Source: Jeongeupia naejangsanensis
GTDB taxonomy: Bacteria > Pseudomonadota > Gammaproteobacteria > Burkholderiales > Chitinibacteraceae
DNA: 64,000 nucleotides
NCBI RefSeq assembly: GCF_016865585.1
Contig: NZ_JAESND010000003.1
Location: 62,001-126,000, forward strand
Direction of reading: 5' to 3'
Notes under the pieces: generated by a model
The model's input: only the letters and a program-made list of their open reading frames with translations
The model's database searches: none
Told to the model about the DNA's origin: nothing
In this document: positions 1 through 10,183 of the stretch, piece by piece
Layout of the letters: each line of letters begins with the position of its first letter
Numbering within the stretch: the stretch's first letter is position 1
Translations under genes and position numbers: made by a program

Positions 1-664
1 CGGTGGCGTACTCGCTGTTCTCGACCCAGACGTTGACCTGCCGGCCGCTGGTGGTGCTTTGCTGGCGACGCAGCGTCGTCGTCCGCTGGCTGACGCCGCC
101 GTTGTCGTCCTGGTTGTACCAGACGCGGGTGGTGCCCACGCCGAATTCGTTGGTCCGGCTGGCGAGGATGCCGGCCGTTTTAAGCTGGCGCCCCAGCAGC
201 CCGGCGAAGCCGCCGGCGTTGAACGCATCGACCTGCGGCGGGGTGTGACGGTCGCGTGCAGGCGCCTCGGCCTTGCGGCTGCCGTTCTGTACGGTGGCGT
301 TCCCCAGCGTCACCGCCGGCAGCGCGATATCACTGGTCGATTCGTTGCTGTAGACCAGCGTCGCCGTCTTGCCGTTGACGTTGTCGATGCGGACCTGGAC
401 GCTGACCGGGCCGGTACCGACATTGCGGAAGCGCCAGAGGCCGACGCCACTGCCACTGTAGCGGTTGACGTTGTCGGCGCCGCAGAAGCTCCCGGCGCAA
501 TCGACCGAAAAAGGCTCTTGCGGCAATGGCGTCGGGGTAGGCGTGGTGCCTCCGCCGCCGTCGATGATGACGCTTCCGCCGCTACCTCCTCCACCGCCGC
601 CACAGGCGGCGAGCAGGGCGGACGCGATGACGGCGGGGACAAGGGCGCGCAGGAGTCGATTCAT
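1..664 (-). CDS. Secreted lipoprotein, 3' end outside the window (possible M30-type metallopeptidase N-terminus)
   Basis: The reading frame opens at the ATG at 664 and stays open to the window edge, so the C-terminus is missing (about 221 residues visible). It begins with a lipoprotein signal peptide with lipobox LLAAC (Cys21), followed by a glycine-rich and Thr/Pro linker. Next comes a beta-rich segment with two cysteines (SVDCAGSFCG), which looks like an exported N-terminal domain. The last visible stretch (QVNVWVENSEY) recalls the region ahead of the catalytic domain in hyicolysin-type M30 peptidases, but the zinc motif is not in the window, so that assignment is tentative. The gene lies 148 bases downstream of a same-strand diguanylate cyclase, and I see no terminator between them. 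Confidence 0.6.
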   Translation of the reverse strand, partial: MNRLLRALVPAVIASALLAACGGGGGGSGGSVIIDGGGGTTPTPTPLPQEPFSVDCAGSFCGADNVNRYSGSGVGLWRFRNVGTGPVSVQVRIDNVNGKTATLVYSNESTSDIALPAVTLGNATVQNGSRKAEAPARDRHTPPQVDAFNAGGFAGLLGRQLKTAGILASRTNEFGVGTTRVWYNQDDNGGVSQRTTTLRRQQSTTSGRQVNVWVENSEYAT

Positions 665-812
665 GATCGTGGCGGCAAGGGCGGGGATTTCAATTTAGAG
701 CGACGCGCGACATCCTGCTGGCGGTATTGTGCTCACCCGTATTGCACCGGTCCCGGTGGAGCAATGAACCGCACCAAAGAAGATGGCATGGCCGGGTACG
801 GCTGCGATGCGT

Positions 813-2012
813 TCAGCCCGGCACTTCCGGTTCGCTCAGCGGCGCCGCGACCGCGCATCCGCGCCCTGCAGCCTTGGCGGCGTACAACGCGCGATCGGCG
901 CGCGGGTAGGCGACCTGCAGTTTTTCGTACGGCATCAGCGGGGTGTAGCCGATGCTGACCGAAACCGGTGTGCCATCCGGCTTGCGGACCTGGCTCGCGA
1001 CCGATTCGGTCAGCCGGCGGCTGATGGCGCCGCCGGCCTCGGGCGAGCAGTCGTGCAGCAGCAGCACGAATTCGTCGCCACCGAACCGGGCGTACAGGTC
1101 GCCGTTGCGGCCGATCTGGCGCAAGGTGTCGGCCAGCGCAACCAGCACGTTGTCGCCTGCCTGATGTCCGAACCGGTCGTTGATCGCCTTGAAGTGGTCG
1201 ATGTCGATCAGCAGCAGGGTCTGCGGCAGGTGCTGGCGCCGTGCCTGCGCCTGCATCACAGGCAGCGTGTCCTCGAAATGGCGCCGGCTGCCGAGGCCGG
1301 TGAGCACGTCCTCGTTGGCACGGCGCTGCAGCTCGGCCTGCGCGTCGCGCAGCTCGGACTCGATGCGCGCATGGGTAAAGCACAGGAAGCCCATGTCGCG
1401 GGCGATCATCAGCAGCGCGGCGACCAGCAGGCTGGCGTTCAGCCACGGATCGTGGCTGAGGTACTGGATGCTTTCGAGTGATAGCAGTCGTGCACCGCGC
1501 GCCAGATGCAGCGCGGCGAACAGCAGATAGATCGTCGCGACGATCTGCAGCGGCAGCGAGCTGCGTCCGTGACGCAGCAACAGGACCACGACGCGAAGGT
1601 TGAGGGCAATCATGCAGCCGGCAATGATCACGCTGCGATATTGCAAGGGCAGGCCGGCGACGAATGCCACCAGCCAGACCAGGAAGCAGCCGGCCCAGCT
1701 GGCCAGCATCGCCCGGCGTGCTTCGGGGGTATCGCAGTCGAGCGCCTTGCGCAGCGCCCATTCGCTCAGCGGCGGCATCGCCAGCAGCAGGGCGCTGCCG
1801 ACGGCGGCCGTGGGGAAGGGGGGCAGCCACTCGCGGGCCAGCAGGACCAGCAGCGCGGCGCCGAGGATCAGGTCGGAGCCGGCCCACAGCCCGAAGCCGG
1901 CCTGGACGCGGCGGGTGCGCCAGATCAGCAGCAGGAAAGCGCCGAGCGTCAGGTAGATGGCGACGGACAGTAGCAGCAGGCTGCGGCTGTCGCTGATCAG
2001 GCTGGTGAACAT
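813..2012 (-). CDS. Membrane-bound diguanylate cyclase (GGDEF)
   Basis: The 399-residue protein has about seven hydrophobic segments in residues 9-200 and a C-terminal GGDEF domain. The active-site motif GGDEF is intact at 311-315. An RxxD inhibitory site (RNGD, 302-305) sits exactly five residues upstream, so it should make c-di-GMP from two GTP and be product-inhibited. No EAL, HD-GYP, HAMP or PAS domain is seen; the input is presumably the membrane domain. Architecture and length match the second cyclase at 27521-28714, so the two are paralogues. Ligand and target process are unknown. Confidence 0.93.
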   Translation of the reverse strand: MFTSLISDSRSLLLLSVAIYLTLGAFLLLIWRTRRVQAGFGLWAGSDLILGAALLVLLAREWLPPFPTAAVGSALLLAMPPLSEWALRKALDCDTPEARRAMLASWAGCFLVWLVAFVAGLPLQYRSVIIAGCMIALNLRVVVLLLRHGRSSLPLQIVATIYLLFAALHLARGARLLSLESIQYLSHDPWLNASLLVAALLMIARDMGFLCFTHARIESELRDAQAELQRRANEDVLTGLGSRRHFEDTLPVMQAQARRQHLPQTLLLIDIDHFKAINDRFGHQAGDNVLVALADTLRQIGRNGDLYARFGGDEFVLLLHDCSPEAGGAISRRLTESVASQVRKPDGTPVSVSIGYTPLMPYEKLQVAYPRADRALYAAKAAGRGCAVAAPLSEPEVPG

Positions 2013-2092
2013 GACGCGGCTCGCGCGGCGGAATGCTACAGCCTAGCCGACGCTTACGTTGTCTGCTGCCTGTCAGCGAATCACTTACGGCT

Positions 2093-3400
2093 TCAGTGCA
2101 GCTTCAGTGTCGGCCGCGCGGCCTTCTTCAGCTTGTCGCCGGCCCACAGCAGCATCGCCATCGGCCAGCCGTGGATCGCCGCCTGATGCATCCGGTACAG
2201 CGAGACGTACATCATCTTCGCGCTGCGGCCTTCGACGTGATAGTCGCGCTTCGGGCCGACGATGGCGGCGAGGCTGCCGACGGCGCGGTACTTACCCAGC
2301 GAGACCAGCATGCCTTGCGGCTTGAACACGAAGGGCTCCGGCGTGCGGCCGTTGACGGTATCGGTCAGCGCGTCGGCAAGCCATTCGGCTTCCTGCCGCG
2401 CCGCCTGCGCGGTCGCCGACAGCGTCTTGCCGCTGTCGCCGTCGGGTGCGGCGGCGCAGTCGCCGATCACGCGGATTGCCGGATCGTCGACACAGCGCAG
2501 ATCCTTGTCGACGACGATCTGGTTGGCGCGGTTGGTCGTCAGCCCCAGCGTTGCCAGCCAGTTCGGCGCCTTGACCCCGGCGGCCCAGATGCGCAGTGCG
2601 GCGTCGATGCGGCGGCCGTCGGACAGCGCGAAGCCGCGGGCGTCGGCCGACGCGACCCGTACGCCGGTGACGACATCGATATGGCGCTTGCCGAGCTCTT
2701 CGGTCGCGTACTGGCTCATCGCTTCCGGCGCACCGGCGAGGATGCGCGGCGCACCTTCGATGATGTAGATCTGCAGCTGCTCGGGGCGGAATTGCGCGCC
2801 ATAGGCGTGCAGCTCGGTGACCGTGTGGTGGATTTCGGCCGCCAGCTCGACCCCGGTGGCGCCGCCGCCGACGATGCCGATGCGCAGCTCCCCGGCCGGA
2901 TCGTCGCCGCTGGTGACCGAGAAGGCTTCGGAGAGGATGCGCTTGCGCAGCCGTTCGGCGTCGTCCTGGGTATTGAGGAACAGGCAGTGTTCGGCGACGC
3001 CGGGCGTGCCGAAATCGTTCGGCACCGCCCCGACGGCGAGCACCAGCGTGTCGTAGGCGAGTTCGCGCGCGGCGGCGATCTGGTGGCCGTATTCGTCGGT
3101 GACCGGCGAAATCCGGATCACCTTGCGCTCGCGATCGAGGCCGTCCATCCAGCCGTATTCGAATTCGTAGCCGTGGTGGTGGGCGTGGGCGAAGTAGTTG
3201 ACCTCGTCCTCGCCGGTGTTCAGCGCACCGGTGGCGACTTCGTGCAGCAGCGGTTTCCAGATGTGCGTCGGCGAGCCGTCGACGAGGATGATGCGGGCGC
3301 GCTTGCTGCGGCCGAGCCGCTTGCCCAGCCGGGTGGCAAGCTCCAGTCCGCCGGCGCCCCCGCCGACAATGACGATGCGCTGCTTAATCGTGTCGCTCAT
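2093..3400 (-). CDS. ndh: NADH dehydrogenase type II (NDH-2)
   Basis: This is a 435-residue single-subunit flavoprotein that oxidises NADH and reduces quinone at the inner membrane without pumping protons. Two dinucleotide-binding GxGxxG motifs are present: the N-terminal FAD site (IVGGGAGGLELA) and the central NADH site (IVGGGATGVELAAEI, near residue 165). The typical FAD-binding segment RVIGDCAA follows. I placed the start at ATG 3400 because the minus strand has TCCGGAGAG eight bases upstream; a longer frame to 3490 adds 30 residues without family resemblance. It is probably a monocistronic gene ahead of the diguanylate cyclase. Confidence 0.93.
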   Translation of the reverse strand: MSDTIKQRIVIVGGGAGGLELATRLGKRLGRSKRARIILVDGSPTHIWKPLLHEVATGALNTGEDEVNYFAHAHHHGYEFEYGWMDGLDRERKVIRISPVTDEYGHQIAAARELAYDTLVLAVGAVPNDFGTPGVAEHCLFLNTQDDAERLRKRILSEAFSVTSGDDPAGELRIGIVGGGATGVELAAEIHHTVTELHAYGAQFRPEQLQIYIIEGAPRILAGAPEAMSQYATEELGKRHIDVVTGVRVASADARGFALSDGRRIDAALRIWAAGVKAPNWLATLGLTTNRANQIVVDKDLRCVDDPAIRVIGDCAAAPDGDSGKTLSATAQAARQEAEWLADALTDTVNGRTPEPFVFKPQGMLVSLGKYRAVGSLAAIVGPKRDYHVEGRSAKMMYVSLYRMHQAAIHGWPMAMLLWAGDKLKKAARPTLKLH

Positions 3401-3537
3401 ATGCACGCTCTCCGGAAGGACGGGCCGCCATCGCTGGCTGCCGCGAATGGGAATGGCTTCATCGTAACGGCGCAGGCGTTTGTAGGCCATGCGCCGTTCA
3501 CTTCATGCCCGGTGAATAGTGCCGGACCGGTGACGGC

Positions 3538-4512
3538 TCAATCGGAGCGGGCTGCGTAGCGCCGGGCAATGATCGAGCAGACGAAGAGCTGGATCTGGTG
3601 ATAGAACATGATCGGCAGCACGATCAGCCCCAGCGCCGGGTGGGCGCCGAAGATCAGCTTGGCCATCGGGATGCCGGCGGCGAGGCTTTTCTTCGAGCCG
3701 CAGAACACCGCGGTGATCTCGTCTTCGGTATTGAAGCCGAAGCGGCGCGCGGCAAAGCGCGTCGCCTGCAGCGCGACGAACAGCACCACGCTGACAAGTG
3801 CCGCCACTGCCAGCAGCATGCCGGCGCTGTAGTTCGACCAGACGTGCGCCATCGCCGAATCGCAGAACGAGTTGTAGACGATGAGCACGATCACGCCGCG
3901 GTCGACATAGTTGACCAGTTGGCGGTGCTTGAGCAGCGCGTCCTTGAGCCAAGGACGTGCCAGCTGGCCGACGACGAAGGGCAGGAACAGCTGGATCGCG
4001 ATCGAGCGCAGCTGATCGAGCAAGGAGAGCCCCTCGCCGCTGTGACTGAACAGCAGGCCGACGAGCAGCGGCGTGATCAGCATCCCCAGGAGGCTGGACA
4101 GCGTGGCGTTGAACACCGCGCCGGCGACGTTGCCGCGCGCCATCGACGTCATCGCCACCGACGACGACACCGTCGACGGCAGTGCGCACAGGTAGAACAC
4201 GCCGAGCAACAGCGCCGCCGGCAGCCAGTGGCCGAGGCCGAAATACAGCGCGGTACCGATCAGCGGGAAGATCACGAAGGTGCTGGTCGTCACCAAGAGG
4301 TGCAGCCGCCAGTTGGCGGCGCCGGCCTTGAGCCGCTCGGGGGCGAGCGAGGCGCCGTTGAGGAAGAACACCACGCTGATGCCGACCGCGGTGACCCAGT
4401 CCATGTGCAGCACGCCGCCACTGGCGCCGAGCGACGGCGCGAGGTTGGCGAGCACGATGGCGATCAGCAGTGACAGCAGGAAGCCGTCGACGAATTTGCG
4501 CAGGCGGTTCAT
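3538..4512 (-). CDS. Bile acid:sodium symporter family protein (YfeH-like)
   Basis: This is a 324-residue polytopic membrane protein with about ten hydrophobic helices. Segments such as GVFYLCALPSTVSSSVAMTS and the helix-breaking GNVAGAVFNATLSS region are typical of the SBF-like (PF13593, YfeH) branch of the BASS superfamily. Members are sodium-coupled importers of organic anions; the substrate here cannot be read from sequence. The start at 4512 is preceded by GAGGATC on the minus strand, whereas the frame extension to 4551 has no comparable site. It is divergent from the thiamine operon, but the TPP riboswitch lies on the opposite strand and controls only thiM. Confidence 0.85.
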   Translation of the reverse strand: MNRLRKFVDGFLLSLLIAIVLANLAPSLGASGGVLHMDWVTAVGISVVFFLNGASLAPERLKAGAANWRLHLLVTTSTFVIFPLIGTALYFGLGHWLPAALLLGVFYLCALPSTVSSSVAMTSMARGNVAGAVFNATLSSLLGMLITPLLVGLLFSHSGEGLSLLDQLRSIAIQLFLPFVVGQLARPWLKDALLKHRQLVNYVDRGVIVLIVYNSFCDSAMAHVWSNYSAGMLLAVAALVSVVLFVALQATRFAARRFGFNTEDEITAVFCGSKKSLAAGIPMAKLIFGAHPALGLIVLPIMFYHQIQLFVCSIIARRYAARSD

Positions 4513-4616
4513 CGGAGATCCTCGGGTGAGCCGCCCATTGTGGCCGAGCATGACAAACTTGTCACAGGCGAAACTATTGTCGTCTCAAGCAGCGTGCGCC
4601 GGCTTGCGCTGCGTCA

Positions 4617-4646
4617 TTGACCGCCTTGTGCTCCGCGCCGGACAAT
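4617..4646 (+). promoter_or_regulatory. Sigma70-type promoter for the thi operon
   Basis: TTGACC at 4617-4622 and GACAAT at 4641-4646 are separated by 18 bases and lie immediately upstream of the TPP riboswitch. Spacing and position fit a promoter whose leader contains the aptamer. This is prediction from sequence only. Confidence 0.55.
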
Positions 4647-4651
4647 CGAAG

Positions 4652-4734
4652 CCTGACTCGGGGCGCCGCCTGCATGTGCAGCCGGCTGAGATGTACCCGT
4701 ACCACCTGATCCGGATCATGCCGGCGTAGGGAAG
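4652..4734 (+). ncRNA. TPP riboswitch (THI element)
   Basis: The conserved THI-box blocks appear in order: GACTCGGGGCGCC (4655 onward), a variable stem (GCCTGCATGTGCAG), CTGAGATG, ACCCGTACC, and the highly conserved ACCTGATCCGGATCATGCC followed by GCGTAGGGAA. Spacing matches the five-helix TPP aptamer. It lies 34 bases ahead of thiM, so binding of thiamine pyrophosphate probably represses the thiM-thiE-thiD operon. No strong terminator hairpin follows the aptamer, which points to control of translation initiation. Confidence 0.95.
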
Positions 4735-4767
4735 TCGTCTGGCTTCCCCGTTCGGCCGGGAGCCTCC

Positions 4768-5637
4768 ATGCCTAGCAAATCCCCAAGCAAGTCGCCGCGC
4801 AAGTCGTCCGCCAGGACCACCCCGCCATCCGCCGGCACGGTCACGCCGGTGCCGCTGTCGCTGGTCGGCAGCGAACTCGCCCGGCTGCGCGCCACCGCGC
4901 CGCTGACGCACTGCCTGACCAACGAAGTGGTGCAGGGCATCACCGCCAACGTGCTGCTCGCGCTCGGCGCCAGCCCGGCGATGATCGTCGCCGAGGAAGA
5001 AGTCACCGCCTTTGCCGGCATCGCCGGCGCGGTGCTGGTCAACGTCGGCACGCTGTATCCGGAGCGCTTTGCGGCGATGCGCCGTGCCGCACAGGCCGCG
5101 CAACAGGCCGGCACGCCGTGGGTGCTCGACCCGGTTGCCGTCGGCGTGCTCGACTACCGTACCGGCGCTGCGCGCGAGCTGATGGCGTTTGCGCCGGCGG
5201 CGATCCGCGGCAATGCGTCGGAGATCCTTGCGCTGGCCGGCTTCACAGGCGGCGGCAAGGGCGTCGACAGCACCGCCAGCGCCGATGCCGCGCGCGAGGC
5301 CGCCGAACAGCTGGCGCGCGATACCGGCGCCATCGTCGCGGTCACCGGCGAAACCGACTACATCACCGACGGCGAGAGAACCTGGGCCGTGCCCTGGGGC
5401 AACCCGCTGATGACCCGCGTCGTCGGCACCGGTTGCGCGCTGTCGGCCGTCGTCGCGGCGTTCTGCGCCGGCGCGACGAACCGGCTCGACGCCGTCGCGG
5501 CCGCGTGTGCGGTGATGGCGATCTGCGGCGAGGTCGCCACCGGCGAATCGCACGGCCCGGGTTCGTTCACACCGGCCTTCCTCGACGCGCTGTACCTGAT
5601 CCAGCCCGAACAGCTGGCGGGGACCGTGAACGCATGA
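4768..5637 (+). CDS. thiM: Hydroxyethylthiazole kinase ThiM
   Basis: ThiM phosphorylates 4-methyl-5-(2-hydroxyethyl)thiazole for thiamine salvage. The 289-residue protein shows the family's N-terminal [14 protein letters not shown] block, the LDPVAVG segment and a C-terminal anion-hole region [14 protein letters not shown]. It carries an unusual Ser/Lys/Pro-rich extension of about 30 residues before the conserved domain; a shorter start is possible, but ATG 4768 has GGGAG upstream. It is first in a riboswitch-controlled operon; its stop overlaps the thiE start (ATGA). Confidence 0.95.
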   Translation: MPSKSPSKSPRKSSARTTPPSAGTVTPVPLSLVGSELARLRATAPLTHCLTNEVVQGITANVLLALGASPAMIVAEEEVTAFAGIAGAVLVNVGTLYPERFAAMRRAAQAAQQAGTPWVLDPVAVGVLDYRTGAARELMAFAPAAIRGNASEILALAGFTGGGKGVDSTASADAAREAAEQLARDTGAIVAVTGETDYITDGERTWAVPWGNPLMTRVVGTGCALSAVVAAFCAGATNRLDAVAAACAVMAICGEVATGESHGPGSFTPAFLDALYLIQPEQLAGTVNA

Positions 5638-6284
5638 ACGCGATCGACCTCTCGCTTTATCTGGTGCTCGACCCCGGGCTGTGCGGCGGCCTCGACGGCA
5701 TGGTCGCGACGACGCGAACGGCGGTTGCCAACGGCGTGACCGTGGTGCAGCTGCGCGCGCCGCAATGGAAGAAACGCCAGTGGTTCGACGCCGCCGTTGC
5801 GCTGAAGGCCGCGCTGGCCGGCAGCGGCGTACCGCTGATCATCAACGACCATGTCGACATCGCGCTGGCGGTCGATGCCGACGGCGTCCATGTCGGACAA
5901 GGGGACCTGCCGGTGGCCGAGGTTCGCCGCCTGGTCGGTCCGGACAAAATCGTCGGGCTGTCGACCAGCAACGCCGCGCAGCTGGCGGCGGTGCCGCTGG
6001 CGCTGATCGATGGCGGGGTCGACTACATCGGCGTCGGTCCGGCCTACCCGACCGGCACCAAGAAGGACGCTTCGCCGGTGATTGCGCCAGCCGACTTCGC
6101 CGCAATGATGCTGGCGAAGCGTTGCCCGGCAGTCGCGATCGGCGGCATCTCGCTTGGCAAGGCTGCATCGCTGATCCGCGCCGGTGCCGACGGCGTTGCC
6201 GTGGTATCGGCGATCTGCGGCCAGCCCGACGTCGCGGCGGCGACGCAAGCATTGTTCAACGAAATCACGGAGGCCCGCGCATGA
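5634..6284 (+). CDS. thiE: Thiamine-phosphate synthase ThiE
   Basis: This 216-residue TIM-barrel enzyme joins HMP pyrophosphate and HET phosphate to give thiamine phosphate. Visible family motifs are VVQLRAPQ (pyrophosphate and thiazole contacts), [20 protein letters not shown], the VGLSTSN loop, [19 protein letters not shown] and the phosphate-binding AIGGIS and [11 protein letters not shown] strands. The ATG overlaps the thiM stop by four bases, and its own stop overlaps the thiD start, so the three genes are translationally coupled. Confidence 0.95.
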   Translation: MNAIDLSLYLVLDPGLCGGLDGMVATTRTAVANGVTVVQLRAPQWKKRQWFDAAVALKAALAGSGVPLIINDHVDIALAVDADGVHVGQGDLPVAEVRRLVGPDKIVGLSTSNAAQLAAVPLALIDGGVDYIGVGPAYPTGTKKDASPVIAPADFAAMMLAKRCPAVAIGGISLGKAASLIRAGADGVAVVSAICGQPDVAAATQALFNEITEARA

Positions 6285-7093
6285 GCCGCGTCCACGCACT
6301 GACGATCGCCGGTTCGGATTCGGGCGGCGGCGCCGGCATCCAGGCCGATCTGAAAACCTTTTCGGCGCTTGGCGCCTACGGCATGAGCGTGCTGACCGCA
6401 CTGACCGCACAAAGCACGCAGGGCGTGTTTGCCGTCCACCCGGTGCCGCCGGACTTTGTCGCTGCGCAGCTCGACACCGTGCTCGCCGACATTCGCGTCG
6501 ACGCCGCCAAGCTCGGCATGCTCGCCAACGCCGAGATCGTCCACGCCGTCGCCGACGGCCTGCGCCGGCACGCCATCGAACACGTCGTGCTCGACACGGT
6601 GATGATCGCCAAGGGCGGCCATCCGCTGCTGGCTTTGGATGCGGTTGAAGCAATCCGCACGCAGCTGCTGCCGCTGGCGTCCTTGATCACGCCGAACCTG
6701 CCCGAAGCCGCCGCGCTGCTCGATTGCGACGTGGCGACGGACGAAGCCGAGATGCGCCGGCAGGGCCGGGCACTGTGCGAGGCCGGTGCGCGCGCAGTGC
6801 TGATGAAGGGCGGGCATCTGGACGGCGATATCTGCCCGGACTGGCTGATCACTGCCGACGGCGAGCACCGCTTTGCCGATGCGCGGATTCAGACGAAAAA
6901 CACCCACGGCACCGGCTGCACCCTGTCGGCCGCGCTGGCGGCGCTGCGCCCCCGCCATGCGGACTGGACCAGGACCGTCGATGCCGCCCGTGCCTATCTG
7001 CGCGCGGCGATCAGCGAGGCCGATGCACTGCAGATCGGCAAGGGCATCGGCCCGGTCCACCATTTCCATGCGTGGTGGCCGGCCGGGATTTAA
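6281..7093 (+). CDS. thiD: Hydroxymethylpyrimidine/phosphomethylpyrimidine kinase ThiD
   Basis: This 270-residue ribokinase-fold enzyme phosphorylates HMP twice to give HMP pyrophosphate, the second substrate of ThiE. It starts with the family signature [20 protein letters not shown] and has [11 protein letters not shown] in the middle. Near residue 208 is the [12 protein letters not shown] anion hole with its catalytic region. The ATG overlaps the thiE stop. Its TAA (7091-7093) overlaps the stop codon of the convergent methyltransferase gene. With thiM and thiE it forms a salvage set; thiC and thiG are not in the window. Confidence 0.95.
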   Translation: MSRVHALTIAGSDSGGGAGIQADLKTFSALGAYGMSVLTALTAQSTQGVFAVHPVPPDFVAAQLDTVLADIRVDAAKLGMLANAEIVHAVADGLRRHAIEHVVLDTVMIAKGGHPLLALDAVEAIRTQLLPLASLITPNLPEAAALLDCDVATDEAEMRRQGRALCEAGARAVLMKGGHLDGDICPDWLITADGEHRFADARIQTKNTHGTGCTLSAALAALRPRHADWTRTVDAARAYLRAAISEADALQIGKGIGPVHHFHAWWPAGI

Positions 7094-7860
7094 GGGTACT
7101 TGCGGCCCAGCACCATGAAGACCCGGTGCGGCACGATCAGCGGGTTGGCCGGGAAGTGCCCGGCAAGCAGCGCGGCGTGTTCGGCATCGAACGCGGCGAC
7201 GGCCTCGGGCGGGAGGCTGGCGGCGATGCCGGCGCTGGCGCGAATCCGGCCGCGCCATGCGTTGTGGCTGTAAACGACCGGATGGTCGAAAGCGAACGAT
7301 TCGATGCCGACGAAGCCGGCGGTGGCGAGATCGGTGAACGCTTGCGGATGGATGCCGTTGCCGCCGGCGCCGCGCCAGTCCGGATTGTGTTTCAGGATCA
7401 GTGCCTCGGTTGCCGCGACGACGTTGCCCGCCAGCGGCAGCCAGTCGAAATGCGCGATCGCCAGCATGCCGCCCCGGCGCAGCAGGCGCCATGCCTCGCG
7501 CGCCGCCTTGTCGCGGTCGAACCAGTGCCAGCACTGGCCGGCGGTGACGACGTCGAATTCACCGTCGGGCAGACCGGTGCCTTCGGCTTTGGCGACACGG
7601 TAGTCGACACGCACACCGGCTTCGCCGTCGAGCTGCCGTGCCTGCGCCAGCATCGTTTCGGCCGGATCGATCCCCGCCACACGCGCGCCGCGCAGCGCAA
7701 AGCCGCGTGCCAGCGTGCCCGTCCCGGTACCGACATCGACGATGGCCTGACCGGGCACACCGACGCCAAGGCCGGCGGCACGGACGAAAAAGGCCTCGGG
7801 AAAACCGGCGCGGTGGGTGCGGTAATCGCTGGCGGTCTTGCCGAAATCGACGGGTTTCAT
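7090..7860 (-). CDS. Class I SAM-dependent methyltransferase
   Basis: This 256-residue protein has a Methyltransf_11-type Rossmann fold. Motif I is VDVGTGTGTLARGFA, the acidic end of strand 2 is GIDPAE, and the post-motif region has the GQCWHWFDRDKAAREAWRLL segment common in small-molecule methyltransferases near UbiE and Tam. The substrate cannot be predicted. It converges on thiD with overlapping stop codons, which leaves no room for an intergenic terminator between the two. Confidence 0.85.
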   Translation of the reverse strand: MKPVDFGKTASDYRTHRAGFPEAFFVRAAGLGVGVPGQAIVDVGTGTGTLARGFALRGARVAGIDPAETMLAQARQLDGEAGVRVDYRVAKAEGTGLPDGEFDVVTAGQCWHWFDRDKAAREAWRLLRRGGMLAIAHFDWLPLAGNVVAATEALILKHNPDWRGAGGNGIHPQAFTDLATAGFVGIESFAFDHPVVYSHNAWRGRIRASAGIAASLPPEAVAAFDAEHAALLAGHFPANPLIVPHRVFMVLGRKYP

Positions 7861-7991
7861 GCGCGTGCTCCGTGAAGGCGGATTGGCACGATGCCAATCC
7901 TGATCCCTGATTCAAACGGATTGGCAATCAATTCGTCAATTTTTTGTAAGTATTTGGCGACAACACGCAGCCCGGATGGACGCAGTGCCGG

Positions 7992-8663
7992 TCACACCGG
8001 CGCGTCGCCGCAGGGCGGACAGGCATCGGCAACGCTGATTTCGATCCGCTCCTTGCCACGGCCGAGGTTCCTGCGCCGGAGCGAAATCGCGCCGATCTCG
8101 CCGGTGCGCTTCACGTGCGTGCCGCCGCAAGGCACGCGGGCGAAACCGTCGATCTGCCAGTAGCGGCGCTCGGCCGCTTCGTCCGAAAAGCCGGTCCCGA
8201 TCGCGAGGTCGGCGGCGACGATGGCGTTGGCCTGTGCGGCAAGCGCGGCCAGCAACGGCGTGACCGGCTCGGGCCATTCGAAGTCGATCCGCGCCTTGTC
8301 CGCAGCGATGTGGGCGCCGATCTTGGCGACGCCGGGCAGTCGCGCGCAAACGAGTTCGAGGACGATCTCGGCGGCGAAATGCAGCCGCATCAGGGCGTGG
8401 CGGCGCGGCCAGTCGATTTCCACCCGGACCGGCTCACCGGGCCGCAGGCCGTGGCCGGGCGTCAGCGTGTAGACGATGTCGAGGCCGCGCTTTTCGGCAC
8501 TCAGTACCGGCCTGCCGCCGATGCTGCCGGTATCGCTTTCCTGCCCGCCCGAAAACGCGAAGAAGATCGTCGAGGCGAGCGTGAGCGTATCGCCGTCGAC
8601 ACCAGTGACGGTGGTGTCGAGTCCGGTCTGGTAGGGGTCGACCCAGAACTGCTTGAGGCTCAT
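7992..8663 (-). CDS. AlaX-like alanyl-tRNA editing domain protein
   Basis: The 223-residue protein is a free-standing homologue of the AlaRS editing domain, a metal-dependent hydrolase that deacylates mischarged tRNA. The Cys-x3-His motif is intact in VPCGGTHVKRTGEIG. The usual His-x3-His motif reads LHFAAEIV here, that is His-x3-Glu, so one metal ligand is replaced by an acid. ATG 8663 starts the recognisable domain (SLKQFWVDPYQT); the frame continues upstream only as an out-of-frame shadow of hslU. It lies downstream of hslU, separated by a terminator. Confidence 0.8.
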   Translation of the reverse strand: MSLKQFWVDPYQTGLDTTVTGVDGDTLTLASTIFFAFSGGQESDTGSIGGRPVLSAEKRGLDIVYTLTPGHGLRPGEPVRVEIDWPRRHALMRLHFAAEIVLELVCARLPGVAKIGAHIAADKARIDFEWPEPVTPLLAALAAQANAIVAADLAIGTGFSDEAAERRYWQIDGFARVPCGGTHVKRTGEIGAISLRRRNLGRGKERIEISVADACPPCGDAPV

Positions 8664-8684
8664 GTCGTGCGGTCGCCTGGATGA

Positions 8685-8714
8685 AAAAACCGGTGCACGG
8701 GCACCGGTTTTCGA
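8685..8714 (-). terminator. Terminator after hslU
   Basis: An inverted repeat AAAACCGGTGC / GCACCGGTTTT with a short loop lies just after the hslU stop on the minus strand. The A and T flanks make it workable in both directions. Confidence 0.75.
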
Positions 8715-8734
8715 GTGTACAAGCTTGTACGGAT

Positions 8735-10063
<1,329 letters not shown>

Positions 10064-10183
10064 GGGGCAATCCTTGCGGCGTCAATCGACGAGATCAATA
10101 TCCGGTTAAGTGGGGCTGTGACGGCATATTTAAAGCGTTGCTGTGACGTGTGGATTACCGACGGCCCCGGTAATCTGTTGAAA

